A stretch of DNA of 64,000 bases from assembly GCA_002699145.1 (NCBI GenBank), contig PABK01000041.1, forward strand, positions 1-64,000. The letters run 5' to 3'. Shown piece by piece: positions 52,402 through 64,000 of the stretch; within the stretch, counting starts at the first letter, position 1; every line of letters starts with the position of its first letter. A model generated the notes under the pieces. The model saw only the letters and a program-made list of their open reading frames with translations. It was not told where the DNA came from and did no database searches. The translations under genes were made by a program, and so were the position numbers. This stretch comes from Halioglobus sp. Its GTDB lineage: Bacteria > Pseudomonadota > Gammaproteobacteria > Pseudomonadales > Halieaceae.

Positions 52402-53625
52402 ATGGAAACCTACCTCGTCGGCGGCGCCGTGCGCGACGCCTTACTGCAGCTGACCCCGCGGGAGCGCGACTGGGTCGTGGTCGGCGCCACCCCGGCGCAA
52501 CTGCTGCAGCAGGGCTACGAGCAGGTGGGCCGCGATTTCCCGGTCTTCCTGCACCCCGAGACACGCGAGGAGTACGCCCTGGCGCGCACCGAGCGCAAGC
52601 AGGGCCATGGTTACACGGGCTTCGCGGTGCACTGCGACCCCGCGGTCACCCTGGAAGAGGACCTGCTGCGCCGCGACCTGACCATCAATGCGATGGCACA
52701 GGATGCACAGGGCGCCATCATCGATCCCCACGGCGGCCAGCGCGACCTGCAGAGGCGCCTGTTGCGCCACGTCTCCGCCGCCTTCGTCGAGGACCCGCTG
52801 CGGGTATTGCGCACCGCGCGTTTCGCCGCGCGTTTCGCGCACCTGGGTTTTCGCGTGGCCGAGGAGACCCTGGCGCTGATGCGCGACATCGTCGCCGCGG
52901 GCGAACTGCAACACCTGCCGCACGAGCGGGTGTGGACCGAACTGGAGCGCGCGCTGGGCGAGCGCACCCCGACGGAGTTCGTACGCGTACTGCACGCCTG
53001 TGGCGCACTGCAGGTACTGCTGCCCGAGGTCGAGGCGCTGTTCGGCGTGCCGCAGCCGCCGCAGCATCACCCCGAGGTCGATACCGGCGAGCACGTGTTG
53101 CTGGCGCTGGAGGTCGCGACCCGCATGCAGGCATGCACCGAAGTGCGCTTCGCCGTGCTGCTGCACGACCTGGGCAAGGGCATCACGCCGGCCGAGGAAC
53201 TGCCGCGCCACATCGGCCACGAAGAGCGCGGCGTGCCCCTGGTGCGGGCGGTGTGCGAACGCCTGCGCGCACCCAACCGCTACCGCGAGCTGGCGCTGGT
53301 GGTGTGCCGGCACCACCTGGTCTGTCACTGGGCGCGGGAGCTGCGCGGCAGCACCCTGTTGCAACTGCTGACCGATACCGACGCGCTGCGCCGCCCCGAA
53401 CGCTTCGAGTGGTTCCTGCAGTGCTGCGAAGCGGACGCGCGCGGACGCCTCGGCCGGCAGGAGCAGCACTACGACTCCGGGGACTACCTGCGCGAGGCCC
53501 TCGCCGTGGCGCGCGCGGTGGACGCCGGCGACTTCGCCGACAGCGGGCTGAGCGGCCCGCAACTGGGCAAGGCCATCGAACGGGAACGCATACGCCGCCT
53601 GCAGGCGCTGCGCGACAGCGCCTAA
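52402..53625 (+). CDS. cca: multifunctional CCA tRNA nucleotidyltransferase
   Basis: Adds or repairs the 3' CCA of tRNA. The 407-residue protein follows the E. coli enzyme: GGAVRD (7-12), RDW at 22-24 with catalytic Asp23, [11 protein letters not shown] and [12 protein letters not shown], then an HD phosphohydrolase domain (LLHDLGKG near 253-260). The first carboxylate of the usual DxD is glutamate here (Glu21). Like ksgA it lacks a ribosome site and has a TACACT element six bases before ATG. Its end overlaps the convergent folK by 4 bp. Confidence 0.95.
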   Translation: METYLVGGAVRDALLQLTPRERDWVVVGATPAQLLQQGYEQVGRDFPVFLHPETREEYALARTERKQGHGYTGFAVHCDPAVTLEEDLLRRDLTINAMAQDAQGAIIDPHGGQRDLQRRLLRHVSAAFVEDPLRVLRTARFAARFAHLGFRVAEETLALMRDIVAAGELQHLPHERVWTELERALGERTPTEFVRVLHACGALQVLLPEVEALFGVPQPPQHHPEVDTGEHVLLALEVATRMQACTEVRFAVLLHDLGKGITPAEELPRHIGHEERGVPLVRAVCERLRAPNRYRELALVVCRHHLVCHWARELRGSTLLQLLTDTDALRRPERFEWFLQCCEADARGRLGRQEQHYDSGDYLREALAVARAVDAGDFADSGLSGPQLGKAIERERIRRLQALRDSA

Positions 53626-54137
53626 CCGGCGCGGGAAATCAGTCGGCCACGCCAGCTGAAGTCGACCCGCCGGGTCGGCTGCGCCGCGCTGTCGAACGCG
53701 CGCCACAACTGCGCGTAGCTGCGCCCGTCCAGGGGATGCGTGATATCCGGCGCCAGTTCGGCCAGCGGCCGCAGGACGAAGGCGTGGCGCAGGATTTCAT
53801 CCCGCGGCAGCGTCACCGCGCCGAAGGCGCCGACCAGGTCGTCGTAGGTGAGAATGTCGATGTCCAGCTGGCGCGCGCTGTAACGCGTCGCATTCGGCGG
53901 ACGCCCGAACTCGGTCTCCAGGTGGCGCAAGGTCGTCGCCAGCTGCGCCAGGGGCAGGTCGGTGCGCACCCGCACCACGAGGTTGAAAAAGGGTTGCCCG
54001 TCGAAACCGATGGCGGGGCTGTCGTACACCGGCGACAGGTCCAGCTCGCCGAACAGGCGCTCGAGGGCGTCCAGGCCGGCGCTGATATAACGCTCGCGCT
54101 CGATGTTGCTGCCCAGCCCCAGGAAGACGACCGCCAT
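53622..54137 (-). CDS. folK: 2-amino-4-hydroxy-6-hydroxymethyldihydropteridine pyrophosphokinase
   Basis: Folate synthesis enzyme that pyrophosphorylates the pterin. The 171-residue protein has LGLGSNI (6-12), and the family signature [12 protein letters not shown] (about 84-95) with the magnesium aspartates, followed by [16 protein letters not shown]. It shares one base with the folB stop (TGATG), so folB and folK, consecutive steps, are co-translated. Confidence 0.95.
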   Translation of the reverse strand: MAVVFLGLGSNIERERYISAGLDALERLFGELDLSPVYDSPAIGFDGQPFFNLVVRVRTDLPLAQLATTLRHLETEFGRPPNATRYSARQLDIDILTYDDLVGAFGAVTLPRDEILRHAFVLRPLAELAPDITHPLDGRSYAQLWRAFDSAAQPTRRVDFSWRGRLISRAG

Positions 54138-54496
54138 CAGGACCTCGCGCCGCGCTCGATGATCACCCCGACCTCGTCGGCCTCAGCCACGGCCCCCGGT
54201 TTCGCCAGGCCCAGGCGCAGCCAGGACACGGCGAACTCCTCGCGCAGCAGGCGCGCCACCTCCTCCGCCAGGGTCTCGATCAGCTGGCAGCGACTGGCGC
54301 CGATATACTGCACCAGCCGCGACGCCACCGCCGCGTAATCCAGCGCGTGCTCGATGCTGTCCGACTGCGCGGCGCGCTTGTTGTCAGAGGCCATCTCCAG
54401 GTCCAGCACCAGGGGCTGGCGGATGTCGCGCTCCCAGTCGTGGATGCCGATCACGGTGCGCACGCGCAGCCCCTTGATATAGACGATATCGCTCAT
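54137..54496 (-). CDS. folB: dihydroneopterin aldolase
   Basis: Cleaves dihydroneopterin in folate synthesis. The 119-residue protein has the tunnel-fold pattern [19 protein letters not shown] (5-23) with the catalytic glutamate, [15 protein letters not shown] and [14 protein letters not shown], and the active-site lysine in LGLAKPGAV. Its start overlaps the tsaD stop by ATGA, so tsaD-folB-folK form a tight operon. Confidence 0.94.
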   Translation of the reverse strand: MSDIVYIKGLRVRTVIGIHDWERDIRQPLVLDLEMASDNKRAAQSDSIEHALDYAAVASRLVQYIGASRCQLIETLAEEVARLLREEFAVSWLRLGLAKPGAVAEADEVGVIIERGARS

Positions 54497-55539
54497 CCGG
54501 CCGCGCCCCCAGCCGTCAGCGGCGGCAGTTCCTCCATGGGCCAGCGCGGACGCAGGGGCGTGTCCGCCGCATCGGCCTGTCCCGCCTGCAGGCGCCGCGC
54601 GCCGGCGTAGGCGATCATCGCCCCGTTATCGGTGCAGAACAGCGGCGCGGGGTAGTAGACACGCGCGCTCTCCTTCGCCAGGGCGCGCTCCAGGGTGCTG
54701 CGCAGGTTGACGTTGGCGCTCACCCCGCCGGCGATCACCAGGGTCTTCAACCCCTCCTGCACCAGCGCGCGGCGGCATTTGATGACCAGCGTGGACACCA
54801 CCGCTTCCTCGAAGGCGCGGGCGATATCGCGGCGGTCGCGCTCGCTCAGCTCGCCCTCGGCGCGGCAGGCGTTGACAGTGTTGAGCGTGTAGGTCTTCAG
54901 CCCGCTGAAGCTGAAGTCCAGCCCGGGGCGGTTGACCATCGGCCGCGGGAAGTCGAAGCGAGCGGGGTCGCCCTGCAGCGCCAGGCGCGCGATGTGGGGG
55001 CCGCCGGGATAGGGCAGGCCGAGCATCTTCGCCGCCTTGTCGAAGGCCTCCCCGGCGGCGTCGTCCAGGGACTCGCCGAGCAGGCGATAGCGCCCGATGG
55101 CGTCCACCCGCACCAGTTGCGTATGCCCGCCGGATACCAGCAGGGCGACAAAGGGAAACCCGGGGGGATCGTCCTCCAGCATGGGCGCCAGCAGGTGGCC
55201 CTCCATGTGATGCACCCCCAGTGCGGGCACTCCCCAGCCGAACGCCAGCGCCCGCCCCAGGGTGGCGCCGACCATCAGGGCGCCGAGCAGGCCCGGACCC
55301 GCCGTATAGGCCACGCCATCGATGTCCGCGCCCTCGCAACCGGCCTCGTGCAGCACCTGGTCCACCAGGGGCAGGGTCTTGCGCACGTGGTCGCGGGAGG
55401 CCAGTTCGGGCACCACGCCGCCGTACTCCACGTGGATATCCACCTGGCTGAACAGGGCGTGGGCCAGCAGACCCCGCCCGGTGTCGTAGAGAGCGACCCC
55501 GGTCTCGTCGCAGGAAGTTTCCAGGCCGAGCACCAACAT
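54493..55539 (-). CDS. tsaD: tRNA N6-adenosine threonylcarbamoyltransferase
   Basis: Catalytic subunit of the t6A modification of ANN-decoding tRNAs. The 348-residue ASKHA-fold protein has [16 protein letters not shown] (4-19), the metal ligands His111 and His115 in HHMEGH, and the VAGGVSANV-type loop ([13 protein letters not shown]) near 265-277. The ATG at 55539 is standard for the family. It is divergent from rpsU, the widespread tsaD//rpsU-dnaG-rpoD arrangement. Confidence 0.96.
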   Translation of the reverse strand: MLVLGLETSCDETGVALYDTGRGLLAHALFSQVDIHVEYGGVVPELASRDHVRKTLPLVDQVLHEAGCEGADIDGVAYTAGPGLLGALMVGATLGRALAFGWGVPALGVHHMEGHLLAPMLEDDPPGFPFVALLVSGGHTQLVRVDAIGRYRLLGESLDDAAGEAFDKAAKMLGLPYPGGPHIARLALQGDPARFDFPRPMVNRPGLDFSFSGLKTYTLNTVNACRAEGELSERDRRDIARAFEEAVVSTLVIKCRRALVQEGLKTLVIAGGVSANVNLRSTLERALAKESARVYYPAPLFCTDNGAMIAYAGARRLQAGQADAADTPLRPRWPMEELPPLTAGGAAG

Positions 55540-55567
55540 GGTTGTAGCGTCCGTCAAAAGAGGGCGC

Positions 55568-55596
55568 ATAATACGCCCTGCGCGGGGCACTGGGAA
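55568..55596 (-). promoter_or_regulatory. tsaD promoter
   Basis: Minus strand TTCCCA (55591-55596), 17 bp, TATTAT (55568-55573), 28 bp before the tsaD ATG. The -10 sits in the loop of the inverted repeat AGGGCG/CGCCCT (55561-55566 and 55574-55579), which could be an operator. Confidence 0.6.
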
Positions 55597-55665
55597 GCGA
55601 GCCCCCGGCGCGCCAGCGCCACCGGAACACCCGGACGCGGCGCCTGAAACGCCCGTCCGCGGGCT

Positions 55666-55694
55666 TTGCAATACGCCCGCCAAGGGTATAGAAT
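55666..55694 (+). promoter_or_regulatory. promoter of the rpsU-dnaG-rpoD operon
   Basis: TTGCAA (55666-55671), 17 bp, TAGAAT (55689-55694), giving a leader of about 65 nt before rpsU. A small stem GCCCG-TCCG-CGGGC (55651-55664) ends just before the -35. No LexA box of the kind known from the E. coli operon is seen. Confidence 0.7.
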
Positions 55695-55767
55695 GCGCGC
55701 CCTTTACAGTTCCGGCGCGTCCGCGTGACGCCCGGGCGACGAATTCACAGCTGAGGTAAGGACCGAA

Positions 55768-55983
55768 ATGCCTTCTATCAAGGTCAAGGAAAACGAGCCG
55801 TTCGACGTGGCCCTGCGCCGCTTCAAGCGCTCCTGCGAAAAGGCCGGCATCCTGGCCGAAGTGCGCAAGCGCGAACACTACGAAAAGCCCACCACCGTGC
55901 GCAAGCGCGCCGGCGCCGCCGCCGTCAAGCGTCACCTGAAGAAGCTCTCCCGCGAGAACCGCAAGCGCGTCCGCCTGTACTAG
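55768..55983 (+). CDS. rpsU: 30S ribosomal protein S21
   Basis: Small ribosomal subunit protein of 71 residues, full length and collinear with other S21 proteins ([19 protein letters not shown] at 11-29, basic C-terminus). Preceded by an AAGGA ribosome site. First gene of the macromolecular-synthesis operon linking translation (S21), replication (primase) and transcription (sigma-70). Confidence 0.98.
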   Translation: MPSIKVKENEPFDVALRRFKRSCEKAGILAEVRKREHYEKPTTVRKRAGAAAVKRHLKKLSRENRKRVRLY

Positions 55984-56004
55984 GCGCACAGCCCCTTCCC
56001 CAAT

Positions 56005-56460
56005 ATGAGCGACGCGTCCCTGGCGGAAACGATCAAGGCGGCCCAGAAGGCCGCCATGAGGGCGCGCGACAAGGAACGCACCGCCACCCTGCGACTGATT
56101 CTCGCCGAGTTCAAGCGCATCGAGGTCGACGAGCGTGTAACGGTCGACGACGCCCGCGCGCTGGCGGTCCTGGACAAGATGGTCAAGCAGCGCCGCGATT
56201 CGGCGCAGCAGTACGACAGCGCCGGCCGCGCGGAACTGGCCGCCCAGGAAAACGCCGAGATCGCCGTGATCCAGGAATTCCTTCCGGCGCAGCTGGGCGA
56301 GGATGAAATCGACGCCATGATCGACGCCGCCATCGACGCCTCCGACGCCAGCGGCATGGCCGCCATGGGGGCGGTCATGGGCCAGCTGAAACCGCAGCTG
56401 CAGGGACGCGCCGATATGGGCGCGGTCAGCCAGCGAGTCAAGGCGAAGCTGCAGGGCTGA
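56005..56460 (+). CDS. GatB/YqeY domain protein
   Basis: Helical protein of 151 residues of the YqeY family, which shares a domain with the GatB/GatE tail that binds tRNA. Recognised by [20 protein letters not shown] (18-37), the [13 protein letters not shown] segment and the C-terminal [16 protein letters not shown]. Function as a stand-alone protein is not known. It lies between rpsU and dnaG as in Pseudomonas. Confidence 0.9.
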   Translation: MSDASLAETIKAAQKAAMRARDKERTATLRLILAEFKRIEVDERVTVDDARALAVLDKMVKQRRDSAQQYDSAGRAELAAQENAEIAVIQEFLPAQLGEDEIDAMIDAAIDASDASGMAAMGAVMGQLKPQLQGRADMGAVSQRVKAKLQG

Positions 56461-56558
56461 GCGGGCCCTGCGCCACGCCACCTCCACGACACCCCGATCC
56501 ATGTAGATTCACTGCCCGCGGCAATCTGGCAAGCTGGACCTACTGGTGTTGCCATACC

Positions 56559-56590
56559 GGGTCCGCCAGGGGCCTGGGTGCCGCGGACCC
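56559..56590 (+). terminator. inverted repeat between yqeY and dnaG, possible partial terminator
   Basis: GGGTCCGC (56559-56566) and GCGGACCC (56583-56590) pair perfectly around a 16-base loop. No T run follows. In E. coli an internal terminator lowers dnaG expression relative to rpsU; this stem is at the equivalent place, but its function is inference. Confidence 0.45.
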
Positions 56591-56612
56591 TCTGCGCGGC
56601 GAAGGCAAAATG

Positions 56613-56627
56613 GCGCTAAACTAGCGC
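56613..56627 (+). other. short hairpin in the dnaG leader
   Basis: GCGCTA-AAC-TAGCGC is a perfect six-base-pair stem with a three-base loop, 22 bp before the dnaG ATG. It could affect translation initiation or RNA processing in the operon. Confidence 0.45.
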
Positions 56628-56648
56628 ATCTATACACCCTGGAATCCC

Positions 56649-58595
56649 ATGGCCGGACGCATACCACAAGCCTTCCTGGACGACCTGCTGGACCGCGTCG
56701 ACATCGTCGAGGTCATCGACCGCCGTGTGAAACTGAAAAAGAGCGGCAAGAACTACATGGCGTGCTGCCCGTTCCACGACGAGAAAACGCCCTCCTTCAG
56801 CGTCAACCCGGACAAGCAGTTCTACTACTGTTTCGGTTGCGGCGCCGGCGGCAACGCCATCGGTTTCGTCATGGAATACGACAACGTGGAGTTTCCCCAG
56901 GCGGTGGAAACCCTGGCCTCCGCCGCCGGTGTGGAGGTGCCGCGGGAGGCCGCGCAGGGAGGCGCTGCGCCGGCTGGCGAGGCCTCCACAAGCAAGCCGC
57001 TGTACGCGCTGATGGAGAAGGTCTGCGCCTACTACCAGCGCCAGTTGCGCCAGCACCCGGAGCGCGAGCAGGCGGTGAGCTACCTGCGGGCGCGCGGGCT
57101 GAGCGGCGAGATCGCGCGCGACTTCCAGCTCGGCTTCGCCCCACCGGGTTGGGACAACCTGCTGCGCGCCCTGGGAAACGATGACACCCAGCGCGAACTG
57201 CTGGAGAAGACGGGCATGCTGGTGCGCAGCGAGAAGGGCAAGGTCTACGACCGTTTCCGCGAGCGCGTGGTGTTTCCCATTCGCGACCGCCGCGGGCGGG
57301 TCATCGCCTTCGGCGGCCGGGTGCTGGGGGACGACAAGCCGAAATACCTGAACTCCCCGGAAACCGAGATATTTCACAAGGGCCGCGAGCTGTACGGACT
57401 GTACGAGGCGCGCCAGGCGAACCGCAACCTGCAGCGGGTAGTGGTAGTGGAGGGCTACATGGACGTGATCGCCCTGGCCCAGCACGGTATCAGCTACGCC
57501 ACGGCGACACTGGGCACCGCCACCAGCCGCACCCACCTTGAGCGCATCTACCGCCTGTGCCCGGAAGTGGTGTTCTGCTTCGACGGCGACGAGGCCGGCC
57601 GCAAGGCCGCGCTGCGCGCCCTGGACGCGGCCCTGCCCTGCCTGGAGGACGGCCGCCAGGCGCGTTTCCTGTTCCTGCCCGAGGGCCAGGACCCGGATGA
57701 CGCGGTGCGCGCCGGCGGCCGCGAGCATTTCGAGAGCCTGCTGCAGCAGGCGGTGCCCCTGGACACCTTCCTCTTCGACGCGGTGTCCGAGGGGCTGGAT
57801 ATGCACAGCCTGGACGGCCGCGCGCGCATGAGCAAGCTGGCGCTGCCGTACATCCGCCAACTCCCCGAGGGCGTGTTCCGGCAACTCATGTACAAGGCCC
57901 TGGCGCAGCGCACGGGCCTGGAGCTGGACAGCCTGATGCAACTGGAGGTGCCCGCCGCGCCCGCGCCGCCGGCCGCTTTCGAGCCCCCGTTCGAGCCCGG
58001 CACCCAGGCGCAATTCGCCCCCCCCGGCGAGGCCCCGCCGGCGCCGGCCGGCGCCCAGCCCCGGGAGCGGCAGGCGCCGCCGCGCGGCTATTCCAACCTC
58101 GCCCAGAAGGCCATCGCCCTGCTGCTGCACCAGCCCGACAGCGCCAGGCTAGTGCAGCCCGCCACGCTGCAGGACCTGGCGGAGCTGCAGGGCGAGGACA
58201 TCGACCTGCTGCGCCAGCTGCTGGAGCTGCTGCAGCGACGGCCCGAGTCGAGCACGGCCATGCTGCTGGGCCACTGGCACGGCACCGACGCGGGAGATCT
58301 GCTCAGCCGGCTGGCGGGCCAGGAGCGCCTGGTGCCGACCACGGGTATCGAGCAGGAGTTCACCGACATCGTGCACACACTGGTCCGCGACCTGCCCCAT
58401 CGGTCGAAATTGGCCGCCCAGGTCGACAAATTGAAACTCACCAACTACGCTCAGGTGAGCGATCTGGAAAAGCAACGCCTGAGAGAGTTGCTGCAGGAGA
58501 AAGCACAGCGCGACGCCCAGCGCACAGCGCAGCCAACGCTGCCGAACTCGCGGCCCGGACGGTCAGGAGACAGCCCGGGGCAGGAGAAGTCGTAG
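56649..58595 (+). CDS. dnaG: DNA primase
   Basis: Synthesises RNA primers for replication. The 648-residue protein has the CHC2 zinc finger (Cys40, His43, Cys61, Cys64), the RNA polymerase core with TOPRIM motifs VVVVEGYMD (Glu268) and FDGDEAG (Asp312, Asp314), and a C-terminal helicase-binding domain (about 480-640). A long Pro/Ala-rich linker (about 435-480) separates core and C-terminal domain. Four 12-bp repeats begin right after the TAG and remain in frame. Confidence 0.96.
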   Translation: MAGRIPQAFLDDLLDRVDIVEVIDRRVKLKKSGKNYMACCPFHDEKTPSFSVNPDKQFYYCFGCGAGGNAIGFVMEYDNVEFPQAVETLASAAGVEVPREAAQGGAAPAGEASTSKPLYALMEKVCAYYQRQLRQHPEREQAVSYLRARGLSGEIARDFQLGFAPPGWDNLLRALGNDDTQRELLEKTGMLVRSEKGKVYDRFRERVVFPIRDRRGRVIAFGGRVLGDDKPKYLNSPETEIFHKGRELYGLYEARQANRNLQRVVVVEGYMDVIALAQHGISYATATLGTATSRTHLERIYRLCPEVVFCFDGDEAGRKAALRALDAALPCLEDGRQARFLFLPEGQDPDDAVRAGGREHFESLLQQAVPLDTFLFDAVSEGLDMHSLDGRARMSKLALPYIRQLPEGVFRQLMYKALAQRTGLELDSLMQLEVPAAPAPPAAFEPPFEPGTQAQFAPPGEAPPAPAGAQPRERQAPPRGYSNLAQKAIALLLHQPDSARLVQPATLQDLAELQGEDIDLLRQLLELLQRRPESSTAMLLGHWHGTDAGDLLSRLAGQERLVPTTGIEQEFTDIVHTLVRDLPHRSKLAAQVDKLKLTNYAQVSDLEKQRLRELLQEKAQRDAQRTAQPTLPNSRPGRSGDSPGQEKS

Positions 58596-58643
58596 CAGCA
58601 GACCTTGCAGCAGAAATTGCAGCAGAAAATGCAGCAGAAATTG
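58596..58643 (+). repeat. four 12-bp tandem repeats directly after dnaG
   Basis: Units CAGCAGACCTTG, CAGCAGAAATTG, CAGCAGAAAATG and CAGCAGAAATTG follow the dnaG TAG without a gap. Read in the dnaG frame they encode QQ(T/K)(L/M) four times, and the frame stays open until TGA at 58662-58664, a potential 22-residue extension. No other gene is seen in 58644-58903. Confidence 0.85.
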
Positions 58644-58823
58644 CCCAAAGAGCCCAGGCAATGACACGCGGCCCCGTTCGCCGGTCACTCCCGGCGGGAG
58701 GGGACACACGCACCGCGGCCGCCTGGTTTCGCCGTTCTAACGCCCCGCAGAAGAAAAAACGAATTTTTCCGGCGTAGTTGGGTCTAACTGGGCAATTTTT
58801 CGAGAAATTTCAATGATTTCTTG

Positions 58824-58852
58824 TTCGCCAGGCATGCTTTTCCGGTTATAAT
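58824..58852 (+). promoter_or_regulatory. candidate internal promoter before rpoD
   Basis: A perfect TATAAT (58847-58852) lies 51 bp before the rpoD ATG in an AT-rich stretch; at 17 bp upstream only TTCGCC (58824-58829) is found, with TTGTTC slightly too far (20 bp). In E. coli a heat-shock promoter within dnaG serves rpoD; I saw no clear sigma-32 element here. Confidence 0.5.
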
Positions 58853-58903
58853 CGCCGGCTAATTTTTTTTCGCAATTTGCTTCTTTTCGAGGGTGTCAGC
58901 TAG

Positions 58904-60700
<1,797 letters not shown>

Positions 60701-60734
60701 CAGCGCCGCGCCAGCGGGCGCCGCGTCCACGACA

Positions 60735-60755
60735 GCACCCGCACCATGCGGGTGC
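60735..60755 (+). terminator. inverted repeat downstream of rpoD, possible terminator
   Basis: GCACCCGCA-CCA-TGCGGGTGC is a perfect nine-base-pair, GC-rich stem with a three-base loop 34 bp after the rpoD stop. It lacks a T run, so it may be a rho-independent terminator of atypical form or an RNA 3' stabiliser. The rest of 60756-60967 shows no gene; no tRNA was found there. Confidence 0.5.
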
Positions 60756-60967
60756 GACACCTCCCGCACCTGCACTTGCACAGTGCGCCCTGCCCACCGA
60801 TAAGCTCCACGCAGGGCCGTAGAAGCCGCCCCGCTACTGCCTTTGCCCCGCCCCGCACCGGGGCCACCAGGGTGGTGCATTTATTGCATACCGACACCCG
60901 CTGCGCCCCCTGACTCACCCGGGGAGGAGCGAAAACAACACAAGAACAACAGGGATGCGGGCACGCC

Positions 60968-64000
<3,033 letters not shown>

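Noticed and set aside
58451-58648. Minus-strand frame rich in FCC repeats
   Set aside because: It is the antisense reading of the 12-bp CAGCAG repeats and the dnaG 3' end; no ribosome site or plausible promoter.
60701-60967. tRNA gene after rpoD, as found in some pseudomonads
   Set aside because: No cloverleaf or GTTCRANNC T-loop is recognisable; only a nine-base-pair hairpin is present.

Overview
The window (64 kb, strongly GC-rich) is core chromosome of a gammaproteobacterium. The 16S segment has gammaproteobacterial signatures. Gene order follows pseudomonad blocks closely (tyrS-M23-anmK-erpA-argC beside an rrn operon; dsbD-aroQ-accBC-prmA-dusB-fis-purHD; trpEGDC-crp; amgK-murU // lptD-surA-pdxA-ksgA-apaGH; cca-folK-folB-tsaD // rpsU-yqeY-dnaG-rpoD). 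The small differences from Pseudomonas (bactofilin, DUF6776, ModF-like ABC protein, hemB beside hemL) would fit a marine Cellvibrionales/Halieaceae-type organism; that placement is inference.

Layout. 1-1262: 5' two thirds of a 16S rRNA gene on the minus strand, with leader, boxA and a near-consensus rrn promoter. 1393-8017: tyrS, M23 peptidase/anmK (peptidoglycan turnover), erpA, bactofilin, a DUF6776 protein and argC. 8154-14672: ClC protein, a heme block (hemJ, hemL, hemB), a CxC secreted protein and a diguanylate cyclase. 14679-25091: NUDIX hydrolase, ModF-like ABC protein, mrcB with its likely activator lpoP, a PfkB kinase, DNA polymerase II, a pentapeptide protein, DUF2333 and a PCu(A)C copper chaperone. 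25250-37060: dsbD, aroQ, accBC, prmA, dusB-fis, purH, a palindromic repeat array, purD, coq7, OsmC and a Vfr-type crp. 37080-43841: trpC/D/G/E behind a tryptophan leader peptide, rpe, and murU/amgK. 43908-55539: lptD-surA-pdxA, an inserted polysaccharide-type ABC export pair, ksgA-apaG-apaH, cca, folK/folB and tsaD. 55768-60700: the macromolecular-synthesis operon rpsU-yqeY-dnaG-rpoD. 60968-end: an incomplete giant protein fusing an NCS1-type transporter, a nine-cysteine motif, a histidine kinase and a receiver.

Themes. anmK, amgK and murU are three enzymes of the Pseudomonas-type anhydro-MurNAc recycling route that bypasses de novo UDP-MurNAc synthesis; with the M23 peptidase, mrcB/lpoP, bactofilin and lptD/surA they make the window rich in envelope functions. 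The most unusual items are the transporter-kinase fusion at the right edge, the trp leader with its promoter, the two-orientation repeat array between purH and purD, the ABC exporter that splits the lptD-apaH block, and an in-frame repeat tail after the dnaG stop.
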